A DNA stretch of 64,000 nucleotides. Origin: Pseudoxanthobacter soli DSM 19599 (lineage in GTDB: Bacteria > Pseudomonadota > Alphaproteobacteria > Rhizobiales > Segnochrobactraceae). The position numbers and the translations under genes are program-made. How positions within the stretch are numbered: the first letter of the stretch is position 1; every line of letters begins with the position of its first letter. This document shows positions 25,602 through 35,901 of the stretch, in pieces. The stretch is from the NCBI GenBank assembly GCA_945898215.1, contig CAMDHY010000009.1, positions 1 through 64,000 on the forward strand, in the 5' to 3' direction. The notes under the pieces are model-generated. The model was not told where the DNA came from and made no database searches. It was given only the letters and a program-made list of their open reading frames with translations.

Positions 25602-25661
25602 CCGGGGTCTCGGCCCCGGACGACCATCACGGCGCACGGGGCGCGGGCCATCGGCCCGCGC
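25602..25661 (+). promoter_or_regulatory. Hairpins between rpsB and tsf
   Basis: Two stems lie in the 126-base gap. The first is a 6-bp stem (25602-25607 with 25614-25619). The second is a perfect 9-bp stem with a three-base loop (25641-25649 with 25653-25661). No T-run follows, so partial attenuation or RNA processing between the two cistrons fits better than full termination. Confidence 0.5.
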
Positions 25662-25719
25662 TTCCGTGTCGTCATGCCGGCAACGCCGGCCGCACCTGAG
25701 AGCCCCGAAGAGGCGAGCC

Positions 25720-26640
25720 ATGAACATTTCCGCGACGATGGTGAAGGAGCTCCGCGAGAAGACCGGCGCGGGCATGATGGACTGCAAGGCGGCCCTCACC
25801 GAGACCGCCGGCGACGTCGAGCAGGCGATCGACTGGCTGCGCAAGAAGGGCCTGTCGAAGGCCGCCAAGAAGGCCGGGCGCGTCGCCGCCGAGGGCCTCG
25901 TCGGCATCGCCGCCGACGGTCCGCGTGCGGCGGTCGTCGAGGTCAACTCCGAGACCGACTTCGTCGCCCGCAACGAGGCCTTCCAGTCCCTCGTGCGCAC
26001 CATCGCGGGCGTCGCCCTCGCCAATGGCGGCGATCGCGACGCGACGGCGGCGGCCGGCTATCCCGGCAAGGGCCACTCGGTCGAGGACGAGGTCCGCGAG
26101 GCGATCGCCACCATCGGCGAGAACATGAACTTCCGCCGCTCGGCGATGCTGTCGGTCAGCGCCGGCGTCGTCGGCAGCTACATGCACGGCTCGACGGCCG
26201 ACGGCCTCGGCAAGATCGGCGTGCTCGTCGCGCTCGAGTCGACCGGCAGGACCGAGCCGCTCGCCGAGGTGGCGCGCAAGATCGCCATGCACGTCGCGGC
26301 CACCAACCCCGTCGCCGTAGACGCCTCGGGCATCGACCCGGCGACCATCGAGCGCGAGAAGGCGATCCTGCTCGAGAAGCACCAGGGCAAGCCCGCCAAC
26401 GTGCAGGACAAGATCGCCGAGTCCGGCCTGAAGACCTACTTCAAGGAGGTCTGCCTGCTCGAGCAGCCCTTCGTCCACGACGGCTCGAAGACGGTCGCGC
26501 AGGTGCTGAAGGAGACCGAGAGCCAGGCTGGCGCGCCGGTGAAGCTCACGGGCTTCGTCCGCTTCGCACTCGGCGAGGGCATCGAGAAGGAGACGTCGGA
26601 CTTCGCCGCCGAGGTGGCCGCGGCCGCCGGCACCCACTGA
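25720..26640 (+). CDS. tsf: Elongation factor Ts
   Basis: EF-Ts exchanges GDP for GTP on EF-Tu. The 306-aa protein has the N-terminal UBA-like module with [16 protein letters not shown], the TDFVAR motif ([13 protein letters not shown], the EF-Tu contact), and the CLLEQPFV region in the C-terminal dimerisation domain. ATG 25720 follows GAGGCGAGCC. An in-frame ATG at 25666 would add 18 basic residues not found in the family. It follows rpsB and precedes pyrH by 20 bases. Confidence 0.98.
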   Translation: MNISATMVKELREKTGAGMMDCKAALTETAGDVEQAIDWLRKKGLSKAAKKAGRVAAEGLVGIAADGPRAAVVEVNSETDFVARNEAFQSLVRTIAGVALANGGDRDATAAAGYPGKGHSVEDEVREAIATIGENMNFRRSAMLSVSAGVVGSYMHGSTADGLGKIGVLVALESTGRTEPLAEVARKIAMHVAATNPVAVDASGIDPATIEREKAILLEKHQGKPANVQDKIAESGLKTYFKEVCLLEQPFVHDGSKTVAQVLKETESQAGAPVKLTGFVRFALGEGIEKETSDFAAEVAAAAGTH

Positions 26641-26660
26641 CCGGCGCGGGGAGCCGCACC

Positions 26661-27413
26661 ATGGCGGACGCTCTGAAGCTCGAGGCGGCCACCGGTGCGG
26701 CGGCCCTGCGCTGGCACAAGGTGCTCCTGAAGGTCTCCGGCGAGGCCCTGATGGGCGGCCGGGGCTTCGGCATCGATCCGGCCGTCCTCAACCGGATCGC
26801 CTCCGAGGTCGCCGAGGGTGTTCGCCTCGGCGCCCGCATCGGCCTCGTCGTCGGCGGCGGCAACTTCGTGCGTGGCGCGAAGATCGCCGCCGACGGTGGC
26901 GACCGCGTCGCCGGCGACCACATGGGCATGCTCGCCACCGTGATGAACTGCCTCGCCATGAAGGCGGCGCTGGTTCATCGCGGCGTGCCGTGCGTGGTGC
27001 TGTCGGCCCTGGTCGTCCCGGCGATCTGCGAGACCTTCACCCAGCGCGCCGCGGTCGAGCACATGGACGCCGGCCGCGTCGTGCTGTTCGCCGGTGGCAC
27101 CGGCAATCCCTTCTTCACGACCGACTCGGCCGCCGCCTTGCGGGCCGCCGAGCTCGGCTGCGACGCCCTGATGAAGGGGACCAACGTCGACGGCATCTAT
27201 TCGGCCGATCCCCGCAACGACCCGTCCGCCATCCGTTACGAGACGCTGACGCACCAGGAGGTGCTGGCGCGCGACCTCGCCGTCATGGACGCTGCCGCGA
27301 TCGCCCTTGCCCGCGACAACGGCATTCCTGTAATCGTGTTCTCCATCAAGGAGCCGGGGGAGTTCGTCGACGTGCTGCGCGGCGCCGGACGAGCGACCGT
27401 CGTCACCGGATGA
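26661..27413 (+). CDS. pyrH: Uridylate kinase (UMP kinase)
   Basis: PyrH phosphorylates UMP to UDP in pyrimidine nucleotide synthesis. This is the bacterial amino-acid-kinase-fold enzyme. Signatures are [13 protein letters not shown] at the phosphate-binding start, [12 protein letters not shown], the [15 protein letters not shown] contact helix, and [17 protein letters not shown], with [11 protein letters not shown] near the C-terminus. The 250-aa length includes a 20-residue N-terminal extension. ATG 26661 is 20 bases after tsf and has a GGGGAG upstream. It is usually in the same operon as frr. Confidence 0.97.
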   Translation: MADALKLEAATGAAALRWHKVLLKVSGEALMGGRGFGIDPAVLNRIASEVAEGVRLGARIGLVVGGGNFVRGAKIAADGGDRVAGDHMGMLATVMNCLAMKAALVHRGVPCVVLSALVVPAICETFTQRAAVEHMDAGRVVLFAGGTGNPFFTTDSAAALRAAELGCDALMKGTNVDGIYSADPRNDPSAIRYETLTHQEVLARDLAVMDAAAIALARDNGIPVIVFSIKEPGEFVDVLRGAGRATVVTG

Positions 27414-27544
27414 CGCGAGCCGCCGGACATCCCGTCGCGGGGTGTCGGGAGCCCCCACCGACGGCGGCGGAGTTCCTCCACCGCGCTTCAATCTGCAGCC
27501 ATGAAGCCGGTCTCGCAGAAGACCGCCCCCGAGAGGACGACACC

Positions 27545-28105
27545 ATGAGCGGCGTCTACGATCTCGACGACCTCAACCGCCGTATGCAGGGCGCCATCCA
27601 GTCACTGAAGGGCGAACTCAGCGGCTTGCGCACCGGCCGCGCCTCGTCCTCGATGCTGGAGCCGATCACCGTCGAGGCCTACGGCGGGACCATGCCGTTG
27701 AGCCAACTCGCCACCGTCTCGGTGCCCGAAGCGCGCCTCATCACCGTGCAGGTGTGGGACCGCTCGATGGCGGGCGCCGTCGAGCGCGCCATTCGCGAAT
27801 CGAGCCTCGGCCTCAATCCGGTCGTCGAGGGCACCTCGATGCGGATCCCGATCCCCGAGCTCAACGCCGAGCGCCGGCAGGAGCTCGTCAAGGTCGCCCA
27901 CAAGTACGCCGAGAGCGCCCGCATCGCCGTGCGTCACGTCCGCCGTGACGGCATGGAGACGCTGAAGAAGCTCGAGAAGGACGGTAAGGTCAGCCAGGAC
28001 GATCACCGCGTGCTCTCGGACAAGGTGCAGAAGGCCACCGACGCGGCGATTGCGGACATCGATCATATTGTGGCCCAGAAGGAACACGAGATCAGCCAGG
28101 TCTGA
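27545..28105 (+). CDS. frr: Ribosome recycling factor
   Basis: RRF splits the post-termination ribosome with EF-G. The 186-aa protein has the standard length. Domain I helices ([25 protein letters not shown] at the N-terminus, [26 protein letters not shown] in the hinge) and the C-terminal [25 protein letters not shown] and [14 protein letters not shown] helices are all present. ATG 27545 is 131 bases after the pyrH stop, with a purine-rich GAGAGGACG upstream. It is probably still part of the operon that continues into uppS. Confidence 0.97.
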   Translation: MSGVYDLDDLNRRMQGAIQSLKGELSGLRTGRASSSMLEPITVEAYGGTMPLSQLATVSVPEARLITVQVWDRSMAGAVERAIRESSLGLNPVVEGTSMRIPIPELNAERRQELVKVAHKYAESARIAVRHVRRDGMETLKKLEKDGKVSQDDHRVLSDKVQKATDAAIADIDHIVAQKEHEISQV

Positions 28106-28125
28106 CCTCCGTTCCGGAGGGGAGC

Positions 28126-28926
28126 GTGGCGACCGACTCGGTCGGTAGGAGCCCTTACTTGGCCGCAGGCCACGAACAGTCGCTCGCTCTCGTACCGGCC
28201 GGCCCTGACCGGGACTGGCCGAAGCATGTCGCCATCATCATGGACGGCAACGGCCGCTGGGCCCGCGCCCGCGGTCTGCCACGCGGGGAAGGCCATCGAC
28301 AGGGCGTCGAGGCGCTCCGGCGTACCGTCCGCCACGCTGCCGACCGCGGCGTCGAGATCCTGACGTTGTTCAGTTTCTCCTCGGAGAACTGGTCCCGACC
28401 TCCCGAGGAGGTGAGCACGCTCATGGGGCTGTTGCGCCTGTTCGTGCGGCGCGACCTCGCCGAGTTGCGCGATGCCAACGTCCGTGTCCGCGTCATCGGC
28501 GAGCGGGCCGGGCTCGACGCCTCGATCGCGGCGCTGCTCGACGAGGCGGAGCGGACGACCGCCGGAAACGACGGCCTCGATCTCGTGATCGCCTTCAACT
28601 ACGGCGGACGCAACGAAATCGTCCGCGCCGCGCGCAAGGTCGCCGAGGACGTGGCGGCCGGTCGTCTCGACCCGGCGGCGATCGACGAGGCGGCCTTCGC
28701 CGCGCGCCTCGACACCGCCGGCCTGCCGGCCCCCGACATGCTGATCCGCACGAGCGGCGAACTGCGCATCTCGAACTTCCTGCTGTGGCAGTCGGCCTAC
28801 AGCGAACTCGTCTTCCTGCCGACCTTCTGGCCGGACTTCGACGCGGCCGCCTTCGATGCCGCCGTCGCCGAGTACCTCGGGCGTGACCGCCGGTTCGGCC
28901 GCCTGTCGGCGCGGGTCGGCGGATGA
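28126..28926 (+). CDS. uppS: Isoprenyl transferase (undecaprenyl diphosphate synthase)
   Basis: UppS extends farnesyl diphosphate in cis to C55 for peptidoglycan and O-antigen carriers. The 266-aa enzyme has the catalytic Asp in IMDGNGRWA (Asp40), then [23 protein letters not shown] and the [21 protein letters not shown]-terminal signature. GTG 28126 is used because GGAGGGGAGC lies just upstream and no ATG precedes the conserved region. The N-terminus of about 30 residues is not conserved. The stop overlaps the cdsA start (ATGA). Confidence 0.96.
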   Translation: MATDSVGRSPYLAAGHEQSLALVPAGPDRDWPKHVAIIMDGNGRWARARGLPRGEGHRQGVEALRRTVRHAADRGVEILTLFSFSSENWSRPPEEVSTLMGLLRLFVRRDLAELRDANVRVRVIGERAGLDASIAALLDEAERTTAGNDGLDLVIAFNYGGRNEIVRAARKVAEDVAAGRLDPAAIDEAAFAARLDTAGLPAPDMLIRTSGELRISNFLLWQSAYSELVFLPTFWPDFDAAAFDAAVAEYLGRDRRFGRLSARVGG

Positions 28927-29756
28927 CCAGGCCGGGGCAGGGCGACCTCGTCCGTCGCGCCGCCTCGGCCGTAGTCCTGGCGCCGATTGTCCTGGTGGCC
29001 GTCTGGCTGGGAGGGCCGCTGTTCGCCGGCCTCGTCGCCGTCGTCGCGGCGATCGTCATGCTCGAATGGTGGGCGGTGACCGTGCCGCGCCGCGCCGGCC
29101 GCGCCAAGGGTCTCGATCCCGCCGCGACCATCGCCGCCGTCGCTGCCGGCGCCGCGCCGCTCGCCATGGTGGCGGCGCAGCCGGTGGTGGCGGCGCTGCT
29201 GCTGGTCGCCGGCGCCGGGCTGGTCGCCCTTCTGCACCGCGATGCCATCGGCGGCTTTCTCTGGCCGGCTCTTGGTGTCGCCTATGCCGGCATTCCGGCG
29301 ATCGCACTAGTGGCCGTGCGCGACGTGCCGGGCGGGCTGTGGTTCGTGCTCGCCCTGATGGTGGTCGTCTGGGTCACCGACAGCGTCGCCTATTTCGGCG
29401 GCCGCGCCATCGGCGGCGCGAAGCTCTGGCCGCGCGTCTCTCCGGGAAAGACGTGGTCCGGGGCGATCTGCGGGTTGGTCGGCGGCGTATGTGCCGGTGG
29501 GGTCGTCGCTGCAGTGGCCGGGGGGCAGGTTCTGTCCGCACTGGCGGTTGCGGCCGTCCTGTCGATTGTCTCGCAGTTCGGCGATCTGGCGGAATCAGCC
29601 ATTAAGCGGCGCTTCGGCGTGAAGGATTCTGGCAAGCTCATCCCCGGCCACGGCGGCGTGATGGACCGGGTCGACGGATTGCTCGCCGCGGCCGTCGCGG
29701 CCGGAATTCTCTGCCTCGCCTTCGGCGCGGTGCCGGCGTTCGCGCCGGCCATCTGA
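28923..29756 (+). CDS. cdsA: Phosphatidate cytidylyltransferase (CDP-DAG synthase)
   Basis: CdsA makes CDP-diacylglycerol from phosphatidic acid and CTP, the branch point of phospholipid synthesis. The 277-aa protein has about eight TM helices and ends with the family signature [21 protein letters not shown] (about residues 240-260), whose aspartates bind Mg. The preceding [12 protein letters not shown] loop is also typical. It overlaps uppS by four bases and lies 13 bases before dxr, so uppS-cdsA-dxr form one unit. Location is the inner membrane. Confidence 0.96.
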   Translation: MTRPGQGDLVRRAASAVVLAPIVLVAVWLGGPLFAGLVAVVAAIVMLEWWAVTVPRRAGRAKGLDPAATIAAVAAGAAPLAMVAAQPVVAALLLVAGAGLVALLHRDAIGGFLWPALGVAYAGIPAIALVAVRDVPGGLWFVLALMVVVWVTDSVAYFGGRAIGGAKLWPRVSPGKTWSGAICGLVGGVCAGGVVAAVAGGQVLSALAVAAVLSIVSQFGDLAESAIKRRFGVKDSGKLIPGHGGVMDRVDGLLAAAVAAGILCLAFGAVPAFAPAI

Positions 29757-29769
29757 AGGGATCGGCCCC

Positions 29770-30945
29770 ATGCGTCTTTCTGTTCTCGGCGCGACCGGAT
29801 CGATCGGCCGGTCGACGCTCGACCTGCTGGCACGGGCGCCGGAGCGGTTCGAGGTCGCCGCACTGGTGGGCGGCAGCCGGCCGCTGGAACTCGCCGAAGC
29901 CGCCAAGGCGGTTCGCGCCGAGATCGCCGTCGTCGCGGATGCGGCGGCCGGACCGGCTTTGCGGGAGGCGCTCGCCGGTACCGGCATCGCGTCCGCCGCA
30001 GGCGAGGCGGCCGTCCTCGAGGCGGCCTCCCGTCCCGTCGACATGGTGATGGCGGCGATCGCCGGTTCGGCCGGTCTCGCCCCGACGCTCGCCGCAGCGC
30101 GTTCGGGCAGCACCATCGCGCTCGCCAACAAGGAGTGTCTGGTCTGCGCGGGTGAGCTCTTCCTGACGGAGGCTGAGCGACACGGCGCTCGGGTCCTGCC
30201 GGTCGATTCCGAGCACAACGCCATCTTCCAGGTGCTGGAACAGCGCAACCTCGCTGCCGTCGACACCATCCTCCTCACGGCCTCGGGCGGCCCGTTCCGG
30301 ACCTGGACGCTCGACGAGATGGAGCAGGCGACCGCCGCGCAGGCGCTGAGGCACCCGAACTGGTCGATGGGCGCGAAGATCACCATCGATTCGGCCACGC
30401 TGATGAACAAGGGTCTCGAGGTCATCGAAGCGAGCCTGCTCTTCCCGCAGGTTGCCGACCGGATCGACGTCGTCGTCCACCCGCAGTCGCTGGTGCACGG
30501 CCTCGTCGCCTACGCCGACGGTTCGATGCTGGCGCAACTCGGCAAACCGGACATGCGCACGCCCATCGCCTACTGCCTCGGGTGGCCGGAGCGGATGGCG
30601 ACGCCGGTCGGCCGGCTCGACCTCGCCTCGATCGGGACTTTGACGTTCGAGGCCCCGGACCGCACTCGCTTCCCGGCACTGGGCCTGGCGATGGCGGCGC
30701 TGCGGCGGCGTCAGGGCACCACCACTGTTCTCAATGGTGCGAACGAGGTCGCGGTCGCAGCCTTCCTCGAGGGCCGCATCGGCTTCCTCGACATTGCACG
30801 GGTCGTCGAGAGCGTCATCGAACGGTGCGACGTCCTCGGCATGCTGCAGGAACCGGCCTCGCTCGACGCGGTCTCGGCGCTCGACGACGGGGCCCGGCGT
30901 CTCGCCGGCGAACGCGTGCACACGGTTGCCGCAATGCGGCCCTAA
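29770..30945 (+). CDS. dxr: 1-deoxy-D-xylulose 5-phosphate reductoisomerase
   Basis: Dxr (IspC) rearranges and reduces DXP to MEP with NADPH, the committed MEP-pathway step feeding UppS and ubiquinone. The 391-aa protein starts with the NADPH Rossmann motif LGATGSIGRSTLDLL and has ALANKECLVCAGE, the metal/substrate motif PVDSEHNAIFQ, ASGGPFR, and the HPNWSMGAKITIDSATLMNKGLE stretch. The flexible loop VHPQSLVHGLV is intact. ATG 29770 is 13 bases after cdsA. It is 31 bases before rseP. Confidence 0.97.
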   Translation: MRLSVLGATGSIGRSTLDLLARAPERFEVAALVGGSRPLELAEAAKAVRAEIAVVADAAAGPALREALAGTGIASAAGEAAVLEAASRPVDMVMAAIAGSAGLAPTLAAARSGSTIALANKECLVCAGELFLTEAERHGARVLPVDSEHNAIFQVLEQRNLAAVDTILLTASGGPFRTWTLDEMEQATAAQALRHPNWSMGAKITIDSATLMNKGLEVIEASLLFPQVADRIDVVVHPQSLVHGLVAYADGSMLAQLGKPDMRTPIAYCLGWPERMATPVGRLDLASIGTLTFEAPDRTRFPALGLAMAALRRRQGTTTVLNGANEVAVAAFLEGRIGFLDIARVVESVIERCDVLGMLQEPASLDAVSALDDGARRLAGERVHTVAAMRP

Positions 30946-30976
30946 AGGCCGCACGGGCGCGGAGCAGGAGGGCAGG

Positions 30977-32116
30977 ATGCTCGAGTGGGTGACCGGACTG
31001 GGTTCCGGCTTTTTGAGCTACGCGATCCCGTTCCTGTTCGTCTTGACCGTTGTCGTGTTCTTCCACGAACTCGGCCATTTCCTCGTCGCCCGCTGGTGTG
31101 GCGTGAAGGTCGACGTGTTCTCCGTCGGCTTCGGTCCGGAGCTGTTCGGTCGCAACGATCGCCACGGCACGCGCTGGCGGGTTGCCGCGATTCCCCTCGG
31201 CGGCTACGTCAAGTTCGCCGGCGACGACAACGCCGCGAGCGTGCCCAGTCGCGAGCGCATCGCCGCGATGAGCGACGACGAGCGGCGGACGAGTTTCGCC
31301 GCCAAGCCCGTCTGGGCGCGCGCGGCCGTGGTCGCGGCAGGTCCGATCGCCAATTTCCTCCTGACCATCGTCATCTTCGCGGTGCTGTTCGCCTCTTTCG
31401 GACGTCCGATCACCGAGGCCCGCGTCGATTCGATGGAGCCCGGCAGTGTCGCCGAGCTGGCCGGCTTCCAGACCGGCGACGTCATCCGGTCGATCGACGG
31501 CGAGCCGATCGCCTCGTTCTCCGACGTCCAGCGCATCGTCAGCGCGCACGCCGACGAGCCGCTGGCCGTCACGGTCGACCGCGGCGGCGAACAGCTCGAA
31601 CTCGCGGTGACACCGCGGCTCAGCGAGATCACGGACCGCTTCGGCAACGTCCACCGCGTCGGCGTGCTCGGCATCCGCCGCGACACCAGCGGCGAGGACG
31701 TGCGGACCGAGAGTTTCTCGCCGCCGGCCGCCGTCGTCGAGGGTGTTAAGGAGACCTGGTACGTCGTCACGCGCACGGTCGACTATCTCGTCGACGTCGT
31801 GACGGGACGGGAGCCGGCGGATCAACTCGGCGGGCCGATTCGTGTCGCGCAGATTTCGGGGCAGGTGGCGACGCTCGGCTTCGTCGCGCTGCTCAATCTG
31901 ACGGCGGTCCTGTCGGTGAGTATAGGCCTCCTTAACCTTATGCCCATTCCGATGCTCGATGGCGGCCACCTCGTCTACTACGGCATCGAGGCGGCCCGCG
32001 GCCGGCCCCTCAGCGAGAGGGCGCAGGACGTCGGCTTCAGGATCGGTCTGACACTGGTGCTTTTGCTCATGATATTCGCCACATGGAACGACATTCTTCA
32101 CGTCTGGCCGGCATGA
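30977..32116 (+). CDS. rseP: Site-2 membrane metalloprotease (RseP/RasP family)
   Basis: An intramembrane zinc protease (379 aa) that cleaves anti-sigma factors, remnant signal peptides or both. The catalytic zinc site HELGH is at His30-His34 in the first TM helix, and the third zinc ligand is in the PIPMLDGGH motif near the C-terminus. A single PDZ domain (EPGSVAELAGFQTGDVIRSIDGEPI) lies in the periplasmic loop, where E. coli RseP has two. ATG 30977 follows GGAGCAGGAGGGC. It sits between dxr and bamA, as is usual in Rhizobiales. Confidence 0.95.
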   Translation: MLEWVTGLGSGFLSYAIPFLFVLTVVVFFHELGHFLVARWCGVKVDVFSVGFGPELFGRNDRHGTRWRVAAIPLGGYVKFAGDDNAASVPSRERIAAMSDDERRTSFAAKPVWARAAVVAAGPIANFLLTIVIFAVLFASFGRPITEARVDSMEPGSVAELAGFQTGDVIRSIDGEPIASFSDVQRIVSAHADEPLAVTVDRGGEQLELAVTPRLSEITDRFGNVHRVGVLGIRRDTSGEDVRTESFSPPAAVVEGVKETWYVVTRTVDYLVDVVTGREPADQLGGPIRVAQISGQVATLGFVALLNLTAVLSVSIGLLNLMPIPMLDGGHLVYYGIEAARGRPLSERAQDVGFRIGLTLVLLLMIFATWNDILHVWPA

Positions 32117-32307
32117 TTGCGGTCGCCGTGGCGCATCCGCAACGCCGCGCCGCGATCGCCTTTCTGAGGGGGTTCATCGGCTTGCCACTCCGAAGAAACC
32201 CTGCAATACCCTCGAATGGCATTGCCGTGCGGTGCGCTGTACTCCCGGCGTCCCAGGCGGCATGCCGCGTACCGCGGCCTAGGAAGACGAGAGGACCTCA
32301 AGTCCCC

Positions 32308-34701
32308 ATGCGTAGTTTGGCGACCGTCTTCGAGCGTGCCCTTGTCCGTGGCGCCATCGTCGCTGCCCTGTCGGCGACCGCTCTCGCGACCCCGGCCCTT
32401 CCGATACCGACCGCTCAGGCGGCCGTCGCGTCCTCCGTCGTCGTCGAGGGTAACATCCGCGTCGATGCCGAGACCGTGCGGACCTACGTCACCGTGAAGC
32501 CGGGGCGCCAGTACGGCCCGGCCGACATCGACGAATCAATTCGTGCGCTTTACGCCACCGGCCTGTTTGCCGATGTGCAGATCACCCAGCGAGGCTCCTC
32601 GCTCGTCGTCACCGTCAAGGAGAACCCGGTCGTCAACCGGATCTCCTTCGAGGGTAACCGCCGCATCTCCGACGAGACCCTGACGGGCACGATCGAATCG
32701 AAGCCGCGTTCGGTGCTGACGCGCGCCAGCGTGCAGAACGACGTGCAGCGCATCCTCGACTCCTATCGCCAGAACGGCCGCTTCCGCGCCACGGTCGAGC
32801 CGAAAATCATCGAGCTCCCGCAGAACCGCGTCGACCTCGTCTTCGAGATCAACGAGGGCGACAAGACCGGCGTGTCGCGGATCACCTTCATCGGCAACCA
32901 GTCGTTCAGCGACGGTCGTCTGCGGGACATCATTCGCACGCGCGAATCCGGACTTCTGAGCTTCCTGCGCACCACCGACAACTACGACCCGGATCGGCTC
33001 GCGGCGGACCAGGAGTTGCTCCGTCGCTTCTACTACAACAACGGCTACGCCGACTTCCGCATCATCTCGGCGGTCGCCGACCTCGATCGCGAGCGCAACA
33101 TCTTCTTCATCACCTTCACGCTCGAAGAGGGTGAGCAGTACAAGTTCGGCGAGATCTCCGTCGATACGACCCTCGCCGCTCTCGATCCGGAGAAGCTGCG
33201 TTCCGTGGTGACGACCTCTCCGGGCGCGGTCTACTCGGCCGCAGAGGTCGAGAAGTCGCTCGAGGCGCTGACGATCGAGGCGTCGCGCCTCGGCTATGCC
33301 TTCGCGCAGGTGCGTCCGCGTGGTGATCGTGACTATGAGAACCACACCATCTCGATCGCCTACACGGTCGACGAGGGCCCGCGCGTCTACATCGAGCGCA
33401 TCGAGGTGCAGGGCAATACCCGCACCCGCGACTACGTCATCCGCCGCGAGTTCGACGTCGTCGAGGGCGATGCCTACAACCGCATCCTGATCGATCGGGC
33501 CGAGCGCCGCCTGAACAACCTCGGCTTCTTCAAGACCGTCCGTATCACCTCCGAGCCCGGCAGCGCGCCCGACAAGGTCGTCGTGCTGGTGAATGTCGAG
33601 GAGCAGTCGACGGGTGAAGTGTCCTTCGGTGTCGGCTACTCGACATCGGACGGCGTCATCGGTGACGTCTCGATCACCGAGAAGAACTTCCTCGGTCGAG
33701 GCCAGTACGTGCGCGCCATGATCGGTGGCGGCGAGAGCCAGCAGACGGGCGAGTTCTCCTTCACGGAGCCTTACTTCCTCGGCCGCCGCATCGCCGCCGG
33801 CTTCGACGTCTATGCCCGCGAGTTCGAGCGCAACAGCTATCGTCCCTATGACGAGAGCGAGTATGGTGGCGGCATCCGCTTCGCCTTCCCGATCACGGAA
33901 GCTTTCACCTTCAAGATCTTCAACAACATCGAGCAGCGCGATATCTCCCTGGCGCGCAAGTGGCGGGGTCAAACGTCGATCGCCATTCTGCAGGACGAGG
34001 GTGAGCGCTTCACCTCGATCATCGGCTACGAACTGACGTACAACACCCTGGACAACCTGATCGATCCGCGCGCGGGCATCTTCGGGACGTTCACGCAGGA
34101 GTACGCCGGCGTCGGTGGCGACGTGTCCTTCCTGCGCAACAAGGTGGCCGGCCGGTACTATCGCGAACTGATGCCCGATTGGGGTCTTGTCGGCATGCTG
34201 CGCGGCGAGGCGGGCTACATCAGTGGCATCGGTGAGCGCGTGCAGGTGCCGGATCAGTTCTACATCGGTGGACAGCAGATCCGCGGCTTCCAGTCCGATG
34301 GCATCGGTCCGCGCGACACCCGCTACAAGAACAACGGCAGAGTCAAGTACAGCGACGCGCTCGGCGGCCGGGCCTATGTCGTCGGCTCCGTCGAGGGCGT
34401 GTTCCCGCTTCCCTATGTGCCCTCCGAACTCGGCTTCAGCGGTGCCGTGTTCTCCGACGCCGGCACGCTCTGGGACGCCGACGAGAGCCAGCGCTGGTAC
34501 ACGCGCAAGAACGGCACCCCGCAGAACCGCCCCGTTCGTCTGCGCGGCACCAACGAGGCCGACATCCGCTGGACCGCAGGCTTCGGCCTCGGCTGGAAGT
34601 CGCCGTTCGGCCCGATCCGCGCCGATTTCGCTTGGCCGATCACGTCCAACAAGTTCGACAAGGAGCAGGTGTTCCGGCTCGGCGGCGGAACGCGATTCTG
34701 A
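32308..34701 (+). CDS. bamA: Outer membrane protein assembly factor BamA
   Basis: BamA folds and inserts beta-barrel proteins into the outer membrane. The 797-aa product has a signal peptide (to about residue 37, TAQAAVA), five POTRA domains (the first from VVVEGNIRVD, later ones with the recurring N(R/T)-(I/V) beta strands and FQ/FY motifs), and a C-terminal 16-strand barrel. The barrel contains the conserved IRGF motif of extracellular loop 6 (in QIRGFQSDGIGPR near residue 657), and the protein ends in an aromatic residue (GGGTRF) as barrel signals do. ATG 32308 is used because a start at 32083, overlapping rseP, would add 75 residues without a signal peptide. It precedes lpxD. Confidence 0.96.
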   Translation: MRSLATVFERALVRGAIVAALSATALATPALPIPTAQAAVASSVVVEGNIRVDAETVRTYVTVKPGRQYGPADIDESIRALYATGLFADVQITQRGSSLVVTVKENPVVNRISFEGNRRISDETLTGTIESKPRSVLTRASVQNDVQRILDSYRQNGRFRATVEPKIIELPQNRVDLVFEINEGDKTGVSRITFIGNQSFSDGRLRDIIRTRESGLLSFLRTTDNYDPDRLAADQELLRRFYYNNGYADFRIISAVADLDRERNIFFITFTLEEGEQYKFGEISVDTTLAALDPEKLRSVVTTSPGAVYSAAEVEKSLEALTIEASRLGYAFAQVRPRGDRDYENHTISIAYTVDEGPRVYIERIEVQGNTRTRDYVIRREFDVVEGDAYNRILIDRAERRLNNLGFFKTVRITSEPGSAPDKVVVLVNVEEQSTGEVSFGVGYSTSDGVIGDVSITEKNFLGRGQYVRAMIGGGESQQTGEFSFTEPYFLGRRIAAGFDVYAREFERNSYRPYDESEYGGGIRFAFPITEAFTFKIFNNIEQRDISLARKWRGQTSIAILQDEGERFTSIIGYELTYNTLDNLIDPRAGIFGTFTQEYAGVGGDVSFLRNKVAGRYYRELMPDWGLVGMLRGEAGYISGIGERVQVPDQFYIGGQQIRGFQSDGIGPRDTRYKNNGRVKYSDALGGRAYVVGSVEGVFPLPYVPSELGFSGAVFSDAGTLWDADESQRWYTRKNGTPQNRPVRLRGTNEADIRWTAGFGLGWKSPFGPIRADFAWPITSNKFDKEQVFRLGGGTRF

Positions 34702-34809
34702 GGCCGGCCGCCGACCGGGAGAGCCGTCGCGGGGGTGCGCTTCCGGACGTCGCGGCCTCCCGCAGCGCGGCGACCGGTTCGGGCGGATCCAGGGCGATGG
34801 CGGGACACG

Positions 34810-35901
34810 ATGGCTGAGCCGGAGTTCTTCCCAGCACCGGCAGGGCTGTCCGTGTCGGATATTACCGCGCATGTCGGCGGGCGGCTGACGCGTGGCGACG
34901 CCGGTCGCCTCGTTCGTGGCGTTGCGCCGCTGGACGGCGCGGGCCCTTCCGACATCACCTTCATCGACAATCCCAAGTACCTGAACCTGCTGGCAGAGAC
35001 GCGAGCGGCCGCGGTCATTTGTGCGGCCAAGTTTGCGGCGCGTGTGCCCGATGCCTGCGCCGTGATCGAGGCGGCCGCCCCCTACCGTGCCTTCGCGTCC
35101 GTGGTGGGGTTGCTCTATCCCGGCGCGTTGCGCCCGCCCGGCATCGTCGGCGGCCACGGAATCTCGTCCGCCGCCCACGTCGATCCGAGCGCCCGCCTCG
35201 AGCCGGGTGTCGTCGTCGAGGCGGGGGCCGTCATCGGCCCCCTCGCCGAGATCGGCAGCGGAACCGTCGTTGCTGCCACCGCCGTGATCGGCTCCCACGT
35301 CCGCATCGGCCGTGACGGCTACATCGGCTCCGGATCGACCGTCCAGCACGCGCTGATCGGAGACCGGGTGATCATCCATCCCGGCGTCCGCATCGGCCAG
35401 GACGGCTTCGGCTTCGCCATGGGCCCGCAGGGTCACCAGAAGGTGCCGCAGGTCGGCCGCGTTGTCGTCCAGGACGACGTCGAGATCGGCGCCAACACGA
35501 CGATCGACCGCGGTGCCAACCGCGACACGGTGATCGGACAGGGCACGAAGATCGACAACCAGGTTCAGATCGGCCACAACGTCGTCGTCGGCCGGCACTG
35601 TGTCATCGTCGCGCACGCGGGCGTCTCGGGCTCCACGGTGCTCGAGGACTACGTGGTGCTCGCCGGCAAGGTCGGCCTCTCGGGCCACCTGAGGATCGGC
35701 CGCGGTGCGCAGGTGGCCGGCGGCAGCAATGTCGCCGACGACGTTCCCGCCGGCGAGCGGTGGGTCGGGACGCCCGCCAAGCCGATCCGGCAGTGGATGG
35801 GTGAGATGCGGGCGCTGACCATGCTGGGGCGCGATCGCCGGGCGAAGGCCGGGCCGGACGCGGCGACCGAGCGTGGTCCTGACGAGGAGCCGAAGGCGTG
35901 A
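34810..35901 (+). CDS. lpxD: UDP-3-O-(3-hydroxyacyl)glucosamine N-acyltransferase
   Basis: LpxD adds the second 3-hydroxyacyl chain from ACP in lipid A synthesis. The 363-aa protein has the N-terminal uridine-binding domain ([16 protein letters not shown]), then a left-handed beta-helix built of hexapeptide repeats, with the catalytic His in the [18 protein letters not shown] region and the [15 protein letters not shown] insert typical of LpxD. A charged C-terminal tail ([21 protein letters not shown]) is longer than usual. ATG 34810 follows GGGACACG. The stop overlaps fabZ by four bases. Confidence 0.97.
   Translation: MAEPEFFPAPAGLSVSDITAHVGGRLTRGDAGRLVRGVAPLDGAGPSDITFIDNPKYLNLLAETRAAAVICAAKFAARVPDACAVIEAAAPYRAFASVVGLLYPGALRPPGIVGGHGISSAAHVDPSARLEPGVVVEAGAVIGPLAEIGSGTVVAATAVIGSHVRIGRDGYIGSGSTVQHALIGDRVIIHPGVRIGQDGFGFAMGPQGHQKVPQVGRVVVQDDVEIGANTTIDRGANRDTVIGQGTKIDNQVQIGHNVVVGRHCVIVAHAGVSGSTVLEDYVVLAGKVGLSGHLRIGRGAQVAGGSNVADDVPAGERWVGTPAKPIRQWMGEMRALTMLGRDRRAKAGPDAATERGPDEEPKA

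Noticed and set aside
32083-32307. An earlier bamA start overlapping rseP
   Set aside because: It would put 75 residues, without a signal peptide at the true N-terminus, in front of the recognised leader at 32308.
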